38,446 bases of DNA, taken from positions 1 through 38,446 of the forward strand of contig JAUQOZ010000213.1 in assembly GCA_030550625.1 (NCBI GenBank). The letters are read 5' to 3'. Shown here piece after piece: positions 15,506 through 24,568 of the stretch. This DNA comes from Chloroflexota bacterium (GTDB lineage: Bacteria > Chloroflexota > Chloroflexia > Chloroflexales > Chloroflexaceae). The notes under the pieces are model-generated. The model worked only from the letters and a program-made list of their open reading frames with translations. It did no database searches and was not told the DNA's origin. A program made the position numbers and the translations under genes. Each line of letters begins with the position of its first letter. Within the stretch, counting starts at the first letter, position 1.

Positions 15506-17470
15506 CGTGGCTGGCAACGCGCGCAACGCGCGTAACGCCTCTTCTTGCTGCTCGAACAGATGCGGCGCCACCCCCCTCGCCGCCAAGGCGTCACCGATCT
15601 TCATGCGCAAAAAGGCGCTTGTCGTATAGCGCGTGACGCGGGTGTAATACCGCTCCATCAAATGCGCGACCATGGCGCTATATTCCGGCAACAGTTCCGG
15701 CGTAATGCTGAAGTTGTCGTAGTTGACCACCGCTGCCATACGCTGGCCGGCCCGGCGCGCCAGTTGGTCAACGTGATCGGCAATCGCGGTGATCTGTTCC
15801 GGCCGGGTGATGCGCAGACCTTCAAAGTTGATAAAGAGAATGCCGCTGTGCGGGTCGTAGCTGAAGCGCCGTTCGAGCGGCAACCCAACCAGTTCTGCCC
15901 GCAGCCCCATTGGCCCATCCCGAAAGATGCGCGCATCCATCACGCGCACATCAGCGGCAATCGCCGGACGAAACGCCATCTGGGCCAGAATATCGCGTTC
16001 AAGGTCGATGCCGGGGGCCATCTCGCACAACTCAATGCCATCAGGAGTGAGCCGGAAGACGGCGCGCTCGGTCACATAGAGCACCGGCTGGCCCCGCTTG
16101 GTCGCGTAGCGCCCGCTAAAGGTAATGTGCTCGACCTGTTCGACAAACTTGCGCTCGCGCCCCTCTTGTACGATCTGGAGCTTCCCATCGTGGAGGGCCA
16201 CCTGCAAGCCGCCGGCGGTAAACGTGCCCACAAACACCACCCGACGCGCGTTTTGGCTGATGTTGATAAAACCGCCGGCGCCGGCCAGCCGCGGGCCAAA
16301 TTTGCTGACATTGAGGTTGCCGGCGGCATCGGCCTGCGCCAAACCGAGAAAGGCCAGATCCAACCCACCGCCGTCATACAGATCAAACTGTGCCGGTTGA
16401 TCGACAATCGCATCGGTATTAATACCAGTACCGAAATTGAGCCCGCTGCTCGGAATGCCGCCAATCACTCCCGGCTCGGTCGTGAGCGTTAACAGGTCAG
16501 AGATGCCTTCTTCGGCAGCGACCGCCGCAATCCCTTCCGGCATGCCAATGCCGAGGTTCACGACGGCATTGGCCTGTAGTTCAAATGCCGCCCGGCGCGC
16601 GATCAGCTTGCGCTCGGTGAGCGGCATCGGCGACAACAGCTCGGTAGGCGCCCGAATCTCGCCGCTCAACGCCGGATCGTAGGCCACGGCAAAGGTCTGC
16701 CAATGATGTTCGGGGCGCGCCACGACGATGCAATCAACCAGAATGCCGGGAATCTTGACGTGACGGGGCGAAAGGGTGCCACGCTGGGCCAACCGCTCGA
16801 CCTGCACGATCACGATCCCGCCGGAATTGTGCGCGGCCATCGCCAACGCCTGCGCCTCGAGCGTCAGCGCCTCGCGCTCCATGGTGACATTGCCTTCGGT
16901 ATCGGCAGTCGTGCCGCGCAAAATGGCGACATTGATCGGGAAGGTCTTGTAGGCCAGATACTCTTCGCCATCAAACGTGATCAGCTCGACCAGATCAGTC
17001 TGGGTGCGCTCGTTGAGTTTACCGCCGCTGATGCGCGGATCGACGAATGTGCCGAGACCGACGCGCGTAATGGTGCGCGGCTTGCCGGCGGCGATGTCAC
17101 GGTAGAGGTGGGTAATCACGCCCTGTGGCAAATTGTAGGCTTCGATCTGCCCGCTAACGGCAAGGCGCTGCAGGGCCGGCACCAACCCCCAATGGCCGCC
17201 AATCACCCGCCGCACCAAACCGGGCAGGCCGAGATGATTCAAGCCCTTCGCCTTCCCATCACCCTGCCCCGCCGCATAGACGAGCGTCAGATCCCGCGGT
17301 TCACCGGTGGCGCGAAACCGTTCCGCCAAGGCGATCGCGATCTCTTCGGCGAAGCCGGTACCGACAAATCCGCCCGTCGCCACCGTATCACCACTGCGGA
17401 TCACTCGTACCGCATCGGCAGCGCTCACCACTTTATTGCGGCGACCTTGCGCTTCCTGATCAAATTGCAT
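15494..17470 (-). CDS. Family I CoA-transferase (propionate/acetate or 3-oxoacid CoA-transferase, YdiF/Pct type) with C-terminal extension
   Basis: 658 residues. Residues 10-520 are a fused alpha-beta CoA-transferase: [42 protein letters not shown], then the beta half with [18 protein letters not shown] and the catalytic glutamate Glu332 in [15 protein letters not shown]. The family forms a glutamyl-CoA thioester and moves CoA between acids such as acetate, propionate and lactate. Typical members have about 520 residues; here about 135 more follow (from [11 protein letters not shown] to the end), containing [23 protein letters not shown] and [16 protein letters not shown], of unknown role. 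The gene starts 18 bases after the translin-like gene. A CoA-transferase fits with the methylmalonyl-CoA genes at the left edge, but no physical link is present. Confidence 0.9.
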   Translation of the reverse strand: MQFDQEAQGRRNKVVSAADAVRVIRSGDTVATGGFVGTGFAEEIAIALAERFRATGEPRDLTLVYAAGQGDGKAKGLNHLGLPGLVRRVIGGHWGLVPALQRLAVSGQIEAYNLPQGVITHLYRDIAAGKPRTITRVGLGTFVDPRISGGKLNERTQTDLVELITFDGEEYLAYKTFPINVAILRGTTADTEGNVTMEREALTLEAQALAMAAHNSGGIVIVQVERLAQRGTLSPRHVKIPGILVDCIVVARPEHHWQTFAVAYDPALSGEIRAPTELLSPMPLTERKLIARRAAFELQANAVVNLGIGMPEGIAAVAAEEGISDLLTLTTEPGVIGGIPSSGLNFGTGINTDAIVDQPAQFDLYDGGGLDLAFLGLAQADAAGNLNVSKFGPRLAGAGGFINISQNARRVVFVGTFTAGGLQVALHDGKLQIVQEGRERKFVEQVEHITFSGRYATKRGQPVLYVTERAVFRLTPDGIELCEMAPGIDLERDILAQMAFRPAIAADVRVMDARIFRDGPMGLRAELVGLPLERRFSYDPHSGILFINFEGLRITRPEQITAIADHVDQLARRAGQRMAAVVNYDNFSITPELLPEYSAMVAHLMERYYTRVTRYTTSAFLRMKIGDALAARGVAPHLFEQQEEALRALRALPATDAG

Positions 17471-17488
17471 GGCTTCTCCATCTGCCAG

Positions 17489-18115
17489 TTAATCGAGCCG
17501 CGCCTCTAAGGCCCGCATCGCTGTTACCAAATATTCCTGCCGGATCGCCGCCGTCACATCGCCACGAGTGCGCTCAAGCACGGCCCGCAGCGCATCAGTG
17601 GTGCGTCGCAGACCGCCGGTGATTGCTTCGGGAAAATCGACCGTGATCAAGGCGCTGTAGATATCGTCCATCACGCCAAGCAATTGTTCGCCACGCGCTA
17701 CCTCACCCCGGCGCAAACCATCGAGAATCGCCCGGCGCAGCTCGCTCGCCGCTTCAGCCAAACCATTGAGATAGGCCGCTGGCTCAACGCCAATCATTTC
17801 ACCGGTTGGCGGCTCGTCACCGGCCAGAAAGGCCAACACCAGATGCGCCTCGGCATACTCTTTCAAGGCATCTTGGGTATAACCGGCGTAACGCACTTCG
17901 GGCGCGCCAGCGGTAGCGTCATTCAGTTCGGCTACTACCCCCTCGGCAACCGCTAAGAGATGGCGGGCCGTCGCAAAATCGCCGCGATGGGCAGCGCGAA
18001 TACTATTAGCGCTGTGCCGTACCAAAATGCGCGTTGCGGCAATCGCCCGTTCGCGCGCGGTGTGGATACTCTCAAGCTGTACCACGCACCCGGCAACAAT
18101 CTGCTCGATGCTCAT
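17489..18115 (-). CDS. Translin/TRAX-like protein
   Basis: 208 residues, all-helical, matching the translin superfamily over its full length: AIAATRILVRHSANSIRAAHRGDF, RYAGYTQDALKEYAEAHLVLAFLAG, EPAAYLNGLAEAASELRRAILDGLRRGE and DIYSALITVDFPEAITGGLRRTTD. The TRAX nuclease motif E-x-x-E is present as EYAE (Glu86, Glu89). The third acidic residue of TRAX (in its VYDGF segment) seems to be Ser here (IYSAL), although Asp150/Asp151 lie close by. In eukaryotes translin and TRAX form the C3PO RNase, and archaeal homologues form octamers with RNase activity. A bacterial role is not established. The gene is first in a two-gene unit with the CoA-transferase, behind an extended -10 promoter. Confidence 0.8.
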   Translation of the reverse strand: MSIEQIVAGCVVQLESIHTARERAIAATRILVRHSANSIRAAHRGDFATARHLLAVAEGVVAELNDATAGAPEVRYAGYTQDALKEYAEAHLVLAFLAGDEPPTGEMIGVEPAAYLNGLAEAASELRRAILDGLRRGEVARGEQLLGVMDDIYSALITVDFPEAITGGLRRTTDALRAVLERTRGDVTAAIRQEYLVTAMRALEARLD

Positions 18116-18147
18116 ACAGAACCCCTTGCTTGTTCAGCGTAGTGGCT

Positions 18148-18156
18148 ATTATAGCA
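18148..18156 (-). promoter_or_regulatory. Extended -10 promoter of the translin-like gene
   Basis: On the minus strand TGCTATAAT (plus 18148-18156) combines a perfect TATAAT with the extended TGn element, 33 bases before the ATG. No good -35 is visible, as is common for extended -10 promoters. Confidence 0.55.
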
Positions 18157-18227
18157 TCGATTGCAGATAGAACTGATCCCGCGACACACTATTATGTCGA
18201 TTTACATCAGTCGCGACGCCGCGCAAC

Positions 18228-18534
18228 TCACGAGCCCATGCCACTCATCAATTCCTGCACCCGGCTCGCCATCACTATCCCATTGACCAGTACGAGAGGG
18301 CGTAGCTCTACAGCAAGCTCCTGTGTATAGGGGAACGAACCCTGAAGCGAGCGGCTCGCGCTCATGGTTGATATGTGCTGCGCTCGCAACAACCAGCGGC
18401 AAATGGGGTGAAACGGTTGCCTGTACGGGTGAGTAGCGGCATCCGGCATAGTTGGGCCGCCCGACCACAGCATGACGCCACTTGAGCGAACTGGATTCCT
18501 GCGAGCTTAGGCGGCTAGATTGCGGTTTTTTCAC
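18228..18534 (-). pseudogene. Frameshifted ORF remnant, function unknown
   Basis: The 415-base gap between the translin-like gene and the diguanylate cyclase contains protein-like sequence split between two minus-strand frames. One frame gives YAGCRYSPVQATVSP, LPLVVASAAHINHE and EPLASGFVPLY. A second frame takes over at the same place and gives FPYTQELAVELRPLVLV followed by GIVMASRVQELMSGMGS and a stop at 18228. Removing one C from the cccc run near 18330 joins them. This may be an inactivated gene, a programmed shift or a sequencing error. No family is recognised and no start codon with a ribosome binding site is evident. Confidence 0.35.
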
Positions 18535-19655
18535 ACAAGCGCAGGAGCGAATACTGCGCCGACGACCCGGTTGCGTCCGGCTGATTTAGCCTCATACAGG
18601 GCAACATCTGCTCGCGCCAGCAGACTGACCTGATTGTCGCTGGGGTGATATTCGGCCAAACCGAAACTCGCCGTTACTGCGCGATGATCGAGCGCCATCT
18701 GATTCATCACCTGAAGGCGTAACCGCTCGGCTAACTGCTCAGCTTCAGCAAGATGGGTGCAGGGCAGCAGCAAGAAAAACTCTTCGCCGCCCCACCGCCC
18801 AACGCGATCGGTTGAACGAACAGTGTTGCGCGCCAAGCGAGCAAGGTGGCGCAAGACCTGATCACCGCCTTCGTGGCCATAAGTGTCGTTGATCTGCTTA
18901 AAGTGATCAATATCCCACAGACAGATCGTAAATGGTTCGCCGTACCGTTGATGGCGTGCAATCGCCTCTTGCAACTCCTGCTCACAACGCCGGCGGTTGG
19001 CCAACCCGGTGAGCATATCGACAAATGCCCACTCTTCCATCAGCTCATACTCGATCTGCAACCGCTGGGATTGCGCCCGGTAGCGGCTGACAATATAGAT
19101 AAAACACAGAAAGATCGCGCCCATGCCATACACTTGTAACGAGCGCAACCCCGGTTCTACCGGTTCATGTGGCATACTGAACAGGATTTGACCGCCAAGA
19201 ATGACCACCGAGAGGCCGTACAAACCGGTGACAATCATCACGCTGGTACGATGGCGGAAGAGATGAAAACCAAGCGTGCAGATCATGAGCAAGAACCAGA
19301 TATCGTCATTGACCGTCTGCTCCCAACGCAACTCCAGTGTTTGGCCGAGCAGCGGCGGCACAATGCCGTTGAACAATAGCGACTCGGCAGCAAAGACGAT
19401 AAACATCAGCCGTTCCACGGTCGTTAATTTGCCGCGCCGGGTGGTGACCATCCAGATCACGAGGAGGGAAACCGCGATCAGAAAGAGATCGTTGGCGATA
19501 TAAATGAGGCGTACAAACAATGGTTGGGTGTGATCAAGACTTTGCTTGACGACATCAACCGCAACCATCAAGACACCCAGCGAACCGGCGATCTGGTAGG
19601 TGCGGCGACGTTGTTGGTCGAAGCGTCCGCGTTCTTGTTCGATGACCGTTTGCAT
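18531..19655 (-). CDS. Membrane diguanylate cyclase (GGDEF), copy 1
   Basis: About 374 residues from the only ATG (19653-19655), chosen because the paralogue aligns from this point; a TTG at 19709 would add 18 residues. Six or so hydrophobic helices occupy residues 15-190 and a GGDEF domain the rest. The GGDEF domain is complete: DMLTGLANRRRCEQEL, WDIDHFKQINDTYGHEGGDQVL, active site GRWGGEEFFLLLP, and RADVALYEAKSAGRNRV. An inhibitory site RxxD (RSTD) lies exactly five residues before GGEEF. The enzyme should make cyclic di-GMP from GTP under control of its membrane sensor region, with feedback by its product. It is about 60% similar by eye to the next upstream gene and arose by tandem duplication. 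Confidence 0.93.
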   Translation of the reverse strand: MQTVIEQERGRFDQQRRRTYQIAGSLGVLMVAVDVVKQSLDHTQPLFVRLIYIANDLFLIAVSLLVIWMVTTRRGKLTTVERLMFIVFAAESLLFNGIVPPLLGQTLELRWEQTVNDDIWFLLMICTLGFHLFRHRTSVMIVTGLYGLSVVILGGQILFSMPHEPVEPGLRSLQVYGMGAIFLCFIYIVSRYRAQSQRLQIEYELMEEWAFVDMLTGLANRRRCEQELQEAIARHQRYGEPFTICLWDIDHFKQINDTYGHEGGDQVLRHLARLARNTVRSTDRVGRWGGEEFFLLLPCTHLAEAEQLAERLRLQVMNQMALDHRAVTASFGLAEYHPSDNQVSLLARADVALYEAKSAGRNRVVGAVFAPALV

Positions 19656-19964
19656 AGCAGACAGGGGCTTCGCCACCGCAGCAATGATGAGGGATGGAAC
19701 CTTAGCCAATGCTACGCCAACAAAGCGGTGATGAGGAGGAGACAGTTTACCTTACTATGTACTAACGTAGGGTTTTGAGCAAACTGTGAAACTATTCCCA
19801 TTCATCATACCCGACTTGGCATCGTGTTGGGAGGAGAAATGACCCTGAAATCTTTAATCTATGAGAGCAAGCTTGTCACCCCGGCAGCGACTCGCTCTGT
19901 ATACTCCGTCACCCGCAGACTCATGACCTAACGCATAAGACATTGCAATGGTAGAGGTCACGCA
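19656..19964 (-). promoter_or_regulatory. 309-base gap between the two diguanylate cyclase genes
   Basis: No gene is seen. A spaced inverted repeat acagttt (19742-19748) / aaactgt (19781-19787) brackets a weak minus-strand promoter candidate, TTGCTC (19777-19782) and CATAGT (19754-19759) with a 17-base spacer. It would drive the first cyclase gene with the repeat acting as a possible operator. Confidence 0.25.
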
Positions 19965-21143
19965 TTACAGAAACGCAACAGGCTGGCTCGCCAACGACGC
20001 ATTCACACACACTCGATTGCGCCCGGTAGCTTTGGCTGTGTATAAGGCTTCGTCAGCTCGCGCCAACAAGCTGGCCGGATCATCATCATTGCAATACTCG
20101 GCTAACCCGAAACTAGCGGTGACTGGCCGATCGCCAACCACAATTGCAGCCATGATGTCGCGTCGCAACCGCTCAACCAACTGCTGCGCTTCAGGCAAAC
20201 GGGTATGCGGCAACAGTAAGAAAAACTCTTCCCCGCCCCACCGGCCAACCGTATCAGCCGTGCGGATTCGGGAGCGGGCTACTTGGGCCATTTGGCGCAA
20301 CACCTGATCACCTGTTTCGTGGCCGTAGGCATCATTGATTTGCTTAAAGTGGTCAATATCCCACAGACAAATGGTGAACGGTTCGCCGTAACGCTCGCCG
20401 CGCGCCATCGCCTCGCGCAACGCCTGTTCGCAGCGGCGCCGGTTGGCGATCCCGGTCAAGCCATCAAACAACGCCCACTCTTTCATCAATGTGTATTCGG
20501 TTTGCAATTGCTGCGCCTGCATTCGGTAGTGGCTCATCACATAGATAAACCCCAGAAATACCGCTGCCGAACCGTAGACTTGCAACGTTTGCCATCCCGG
20601 TGCAAGATCAGCGCCTTGCCTGCCCGCGAACCACATCTGGCTGGCCACCATTGCTGCCGAAAGACTGTAGAAACTGATCGTAAACGCCATCGCGATTTGA
20701 TAGCGAAACAGGTGAAACGCGAGTGCGCATACCACCATAATCAACCAAATATCATCCTTGACCGTCTCATACCAACGTTGCGCGAGCGTTTGGCCAAACA
20801 GTGGCGGCGCCAAACTATTGAACACCAGCGAATCGAAAGTGAATAAGCAGAAGGCGAGCCGTTCGATAAACACAAGATGATAGCGGCGCTGTGATAACAT
20901 CCAGATCAGCAACAGCGCGCAGACGGCCATAAACAGGCTGTTGGTCAAATACACCCAACGTTCCGCCCACGATGAGTACCGCTCGGAAAAACTAATGGCA
21001 AACGCATCAATTGATATGAACACGACACTGAGCAAACCAGCAATCTGGTAAGTTCGGCGGCGTTGGTGTTCAAAGTGATGAATCGTTTGTTCAAGAGTAT
21101 CTTGCACAGGTATTTGAGTAAACATATTGAGGAGACATTGCAA
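19965..21143 (-). CDS. Membrane diguanylate cyclase (GGDEF), copy 2
   Basis: 392 residues from a TTG at 21141-21143, chosen because AGGAGG stands seven bases upstream; an ATG six codons further in has no such site. The layout equals the neighbouring copy: HQRRRTYQIAGLL, about six membrane helices with the shared SLAPPLFGQTLAQRWYETVKDDIW-type loop, then GGDEF with DGLTGIANRRRCEQAL, WDIDHFKQINDAYGHETGDQVL, GRWGGEEFFLLLP and RADEALYTAKATGRNRV. The inhibitory RxxD is present as RTAD five residues before GGEEF. Both copies should be active and product-inhibited. Divergence is strongest in membrane loops, for example SMPHEPVEPG against AGRQGADLAPG, so the two may sense different inputs. Confidence 0.93.
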   Translation of the reverse strand: MQCLLNMFTQIPVQDTLEQTIHHFEHQRRRTYQIAGLLSVVFISIDAFAISFSERYSSWAERWVYLTNSLFMAVCALLLIWMLSQRRYHLVFIERLAFCLFTFDSLVFNSLAPPLFGQTLAQRWYETVKDDIWLIMVVCALAFHLFRYQIAMAFTISFYSLSAAMVASQMWFAGRQGADLAPGWQTLQVYGSAAVFLGFIYVMSHYRMQAQQLQTEYTLMKEWALFDGLTGIANRRRCEQALREAMARGERYGEPFTICLWDIDHFKQINDAYGHETGDQVLRQMAQVARSRIRTADTVGRWGGEEFFLLLPHTRLPEAQQLVERLRRDIMAAIVVGDRPVTASFGLAEYCNDDDPASLLARADEALYTAKATGRNRVCVNASLASQPVAFL

Positions 21144-21234
21144 TGCAACGCCTCCTGTGATGTGCAAACGCTGTATTTACCAAAATGAACACCAATATCA
21201 AAGACGAAGCAATCTGTATTTTGGCTGAATGACG

Positions 21235-21240
21235 ATTATA
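21235..21240 (-). promoter_or_regulatory. Candidate -10 box for diguanylate cyclase copy 2
   Basis: TATAAT on the minus strand within a distinctly AT-rich stretch (21180-21320), about 92 bases before the TTG start. No convincing -35 is found at 16-18 bases. Confidence 0.35.
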
Positions 21241-21343
21241 ATTGCAAAATGAAGATCTCATTTGCAGAATAAGATATACTTTACTCTATGATTGTAACAT
21301 GAGCTAAATCGAATTTGAAGAGGGTTTGCGGTTAGAAAACAGT

Positions 21344-21979
21344 TTACTTTTCGCGCCAAGCCAGCACTCGCGCCGGCGCGCCGTCAGCATGCACGAGGGG
21401 AAGAGGGAGAAAAGCGAAGGTATAGCGAACGCCGCATTCCAATACGGCAAGATTGCAGAGGTTTTCGGCGACGAGGATGTTGTTCCCTAAGAGCGTCACG
21501 TGCGCGGTATCGTTGCCGTCAACGGTTGAATCGACGCTGAAGGCATCAATCGCCACCAACGTCACACCAGCATCAACCAACGCCTGCGCCAATCCGGCGC
21601 TCAGATACGGATGGCGAGCATACGCATCAGTGCCCCAATACACTTCCCAGCCAGTGCGGATGACCACCATCAGGCCTGCCGGCAATGCCACGCCAGCCAA
21701 TACCTCTGGCCCAATCGGCGCATTGGCCGCATACCCGCCGGCATCAATCACGATTCCCGGCCCGACCAGCCGCGCAGGTGGAATCGCATCAATCCCGGCG
21801 CCGCCGGCAAAGCGATGGCGCGGCGCATCGAGATGGGTGCCGCTGTGGCTGCCGAGTTGCAGCGCGCTGATCTGCCATGGCGGGCTAGGCAGCGGCGTGA
21901 TCTGCACCGGCGGATCACCCGGATATACCGGCATGCCGGATGTGATCGGGCGGGTGAGATCGTAGATCATGGGTGGCAT
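21344..21979 (-). CDS. Cyclase-family metal hydrolase (kynurenine formamidase-like)
   Basis: About 211 residues from the ATG at 21977-21979. The family metal-binding motif HSGTHLDAPRHRF (HxGTHxDxPxH) is intact, preceded by DLTRPITSGMPVYPGDPP and followed by VVIRTGWEVYWG, AIDAFSVDSTVDGN and AHVTLLGNNILVAENLCNL, all typical of this family (Pfam Cyclase). Members hydrolyse amides or lactones with zinc or manganese, kynurenine formamidase being the best-known; the substrate here is unknown. The start overlaps the 3' end of modC by about 65 bases on the same strand, so the gene is the last of the padR-modABC run. No other tryptophan-degradation genes are nearby, so a kynurenine role is not supported by context. 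Confidence 0.85.
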   Translation of the reverse strand: MPPMIYDLTRPITSGMPVYPGDPPVQITPLPSPPWQISALQLGSHSGTHLDAPRHRFAGGAGIDAIPPARLVGPGIVIDAGGYAANAPIGPEVLAGVALPAGLMVVIRTGWEVYWGTDAYARHPYLSAGLAQALVDAGVTLVAIDAFSVDSTVDGNDTAHVTLLGNNILVAENLCNLAVLECGVRYTFAFLPLPLVHADGAPARVLAWREK

Positions 21980-23078
21980 GGCTTGCTGCTGGCACAATGA
22001 CGACACTTTCCGGGTGAAAGCTGATCTGTACCTCGTTCCCTGCCGTGATACCGAGATCAGCATACGCGGTGTAGGGGTGGGCAATCTCTAGCATTATCTC
22101 GCCAACCGCTATACGCAACTGAAATAACCGCCGGCCCGGCCACTGCTCGACAATCCGGCCCGGCAGCAGATTGTGATCGGCAAACCGGGTCAACGGTCGA
22201 TCGGGGTAAACGAGCCAGATCTCTTCGGGCCGGATGAAGGCTGTGACCGTTGCCCCTAGCGCCGGCGGTTGCGGCGGCAGCGCGGCAGCGATCCGCCATC
22301 CCTGCCAATCGAGCCAGACCCGATCGAGGTCAATCCCAATCACCTGCGCCGTGATCAAATTGGCCATACCCAACACCCGCGCCACCCGCACATTGGCCGG
22401 ATACCGGCAGACCTCGGCCAGCGGCCCGATTTGCTCAATCTGGCCCTCGCGCACAATCGCGATCCGGCGCCCAACTGCAAAGGCGTCATCGAGATTATGG
22501 GTGACGTAGATCACGATCAGACCGCGCTCGGCTTGCAACGCACGCAGATCGGCGTGCAGCCGGTCGCGCACCGGCTGGTCAAGCGCTGAAAACGACTCAT
22601 CAAACAAAATGACCGGCGAATCGGTCGCCAACGCGCGCGCAATCGCTACCCGCTGCTGTTGCCCGCCCGACAATTCGTGCGGTTTGCGCTGGGCCAAATG
22701 GGCCAGATGCATGCGATCGAGCAACTCGTAGGCGCGGCGGCGGGCCTGCGCACTATTGCCTAACGGAAACGCGACATTCTCCAGCGCCGTCATGTGCGGG
22801 AAGAGAGCATAGTGCTGGAAGACATAGCCAACCCGGCGCCGGCGTGGCGGCAGGTTGATCGGCGTTTCGCCTTGGCGACGGCGAAACAACACCGTATCGC
22901 CAAGGCTGATCATGCCCTCATCTGGCGTCATCAAGCCGGCAATCGCTTGTAACGTCTGCGTCTTGCCCGCGCCTGACGGCCCGAATAACACGAGGATTTC
23001 GGCCTCAACCTGAAACTGCATGCGCAGGGTCAGATGATCGAGCCGGCGCGTGATGTCAACGGACAAGCGCGGTTGCAT
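21915..23078 (-). CDS. modC: Molybdate ABC transporter ATP-binding protein
   Basis: 387 residues from the ATG at 23076-23078, which has AGGAGGAG six bases upstream and lies inside the end of modB. The ABC domain (1-225) has Walker A FGPSGAGKTQTL, signature LSGGQQQRVAIARAL, Walker B VILFDESFSALD and the switch His in VTHNLDDAF. The C-terminal part (about 240-370) carries two beta segments of TOBE type (NLITAQVIGIDLDRVWLDW and LPGRIVEQWPGRRLFQLRIAVG), the oxyanion-regulatory region of this subfamily. With ModA and ModB it imports molybdate or tungstate. The last ~20 residues are translated through the start of the cyclase gene and are probably not structured. Confidence 0.92.
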   Translation of the reverse strand: MQPRLSVDITRRLDHLTLRMQFQVEAEILVLFGPSGAGKTQTLQAIAGLMTPDEGMISLGDTVLFRRRQGETPINLPPRRRRVGYVFQHYALFPHMTALENVAFPLGNSAQARRRAYELLDRMHLAHLAQRKPHELSGGQQQRVAIARALATDSPVILFDESFSALDQPVRDRLHADLRALQAERGLIVIYVTHNLDDAFAVGRRIAIVREGQIEQIGPLAEVCRYPANVRVARVLGMANLITAQVIGIDLDRVWLDWQGWRIAAALPPQPPALGATVTAFIRPEEIWLVYPDRPLTRFADHNLLPGRIVEQWPGRRLFQLRIAVGEIMLEIAHPYTAYADLGITAGNEVQISFHPESVVIVPAASHATHDLRSHPPDHIRHAGISG

Positions 23079-23760
23079 CGGTCTCCTCCTGCGTCGTGAT
23101 CTGGGTTGCGACCGGCACCGGGCGCGGGCGTTCCAGTTGGCGCACCCACCATAAGCCAACAAAGGCTACGGCTGTCATAACCAACACCATCAAATTGGCG
23201 TCAGCGTACCGCTGCGCTTGCACCGCATCATAGATGGCGACCGGCAAAGTTTGGGTGCGGCCGGGAATATTGCCGGTCACCATCAAGGTAGCGCCAAATT
23301 CGCCCAGTGCCCGCGCGCCGCCCAACACGATGCCGGCCACAATTCCGCGCCGCGCCAGCGGCAACGTGATCCGGGTAATGATCCGCAGTTCGCTGGCCCC
23401 CAACGTGCGCGCTGCCTGTTCGAGCCGTGGATCAACGTTTGCCAGCGCAGCTTTACTGCTCTGGATCATCAGCGGCAATCCTACCACCACCGCCGCCACT
23501 ACTGCCGCCGGCCACGAAAACAAGATACGGATCTGAAACCATTCCACAATCGGGCTGCCCCGCCCCAACGCCAGCAAGAGATAGTAGCCAATCACACTCG
23601 GCGGCAAAATGAGCGGCAACATTAACAACGTCTCAACCACAATCTGGCCGGGGAACGCGGTACGCGCAAGCAGCAACGCGATTGGCAACCCAATCACAAA
23701 GATAAAGAACGTTGCGAAGGCGGTTACTTGCAATGACAGCCAAAACGCCGGCCAATTCAT
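23056..23760 (-). CDS. modB: Molybdate ABC transporter permease
   Basis: 234 residues with five to six membrane helices. The coupling-loop motif EQAARTLGASELRIITRITLPLARRGIVAG matches the EAA loop of binding-protein-dependent permeases, and LMLPLILPPSVIGYYLLLALGRGSP and GGARALGEFGATLMVTGNIPGRTQTLPVAIY are hallmarks of ModB. It forms the dimeric channel energised by ModC. Its ATG follows the modA stop by six bases, and its 3' end overlaps modC by 23 bases, indicating a translationally coupled operon. The final 35 residues after the last helix are hydrophilic. Confidence 0.94.
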   Translation of the reverse strand: MNWPAFWLSLQVTAFATFFIFVIGLPIALLLARTAFPGQIVVETLLMLPLILPPSVIGYYLLLALGRGSPIVEWFQIRILFSWPAAVVAAVVVGLPLMIQSSKAALANVDPRLEQAARTLGASELRIITRITLPLARRGIVAGIVLGGARALGEFGATLMVTGNIPGRTQTLPVAIYDAVQAQRYADANLMVLVMTAVAFVGLWWVRQLERPRPVPVATQITTQEETDATALVR

Positions 23761-23766
23761 ACCCCG

Positions 23767-24555
23767 CTACCTCGCTGGCTCAATAATCTCGCCGGGCAAG
23801 ATGAAGCCGTACTTCTTCATAATCTCGTGCCCTTCCGGGCTATTGACAAACTCCATAAACCGGCGAGAAGCTTCAGGCTGCTTCGAGCTGGTCACAACTG
23901 CCGCCATCTGAATCAGCGGATGATCAGGATGCAACTCAGCCGGGATCAGCACCCAATGGCCATTACTCTGCACACTCAGCGAGAGAGCGACGATCGCCGC
24001 TTCGACATTGCCGGTGTCAACCAGCGTCAAGGTTTGGGCCACATTCTCGCCAAACACCAGCCGGTCTTTGATCTGCTCCCACATCCCAGCCCGTTCCAAC
24101 GCCTCACGCGCCGCTTGGCCATACGGCGCGTGCTCTGGATTAGCAATCGCAATCCGCCGGTAGGCCGGATCGAGCAGATCGGTAAGCTGCTGCGGTTGCA
24201 ACGCCTGATCAGCCCGCGTCCAGACCGTGATCCGGCCTTGGGCATAGATGGTCATTGACGACTCATCAACCGCCCCTTTAGCAGCCAGATCTTCGACAAA
24301 GCTCTTATTTGCCGCATAGAACACATCAAACGGTGCGCCACGCTCGATCTGTTGGGCGAGTTGGCCGGTTGAGCCGAAATTGAATACCACCTGAATGCCG
24401 GTGCGTTCGGTAAACAGTACCCCAATCTCCTGAAACGCCGGGGTAAGATCAGCGGCAGCCGCGACCGTAATCTCGGTAGTTGCGGTCGCTTGGGAAGCGC
24501 TACAGGCAGTTAACATCCAAAGTGCGAGCAACAACATGCTCAATGATCGAGTCAT
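23767..24555 (-). CDS. modA: Molybdate-binding lipoprotein
   Basis: 262 residues. The N-terminus is a lipoprotein signal (MTRSLSMLLLALWMLTAC) with the lipidated Cys18. The mature part is a type II periplasmic-binding fold: ITVAAAADLTPAFQEIG, FNFGSTGQLAQQIERGAPFDVFYAANKS, RIAIANPEHAPYGQAAREAL and GNVEAAIVALSLSVQ, matching the serine and backbone ligands of molybdate/tungstate binders. It captures the oxyanion outside the cytoplasmic membrane and passes it to ModB/ModC. It lies 13 bases downstream of the padR gene and six upstream of modB. Confidence 0.94.
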   Translation of the reverse strand: MTRSLSMLLLALWMLTACSASQATATTEITVAAAADLTPAFQEIGVLFTERTGIQVVFNFGSTGQLAQQIERGAPFDVFYAANKSFVEDLAAKGAVDESSMTIYAQGRITVWTRADQALQPQQLTDLLDPAYRRIAIANPEHAPYGQAAREALERAGMWEQIKDRLVFGENVAQTLTLVDTGNVEAAIVALSLSVQSNGHWVLIPAELHPDHPLIQMAAVVTSSKQPEASRRFMEFVNSPEGHEIMKKYGFILPGEIIEPAR

Positions 24556-24568
24556 AACACCGTTCCTC

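Noticed and set aside
15545..16492. 315-codon open frame antisense to the CoA-transferase
   Set aside because: No recognisable domain and it is fully covered by a gene with a clear catalytic motif.
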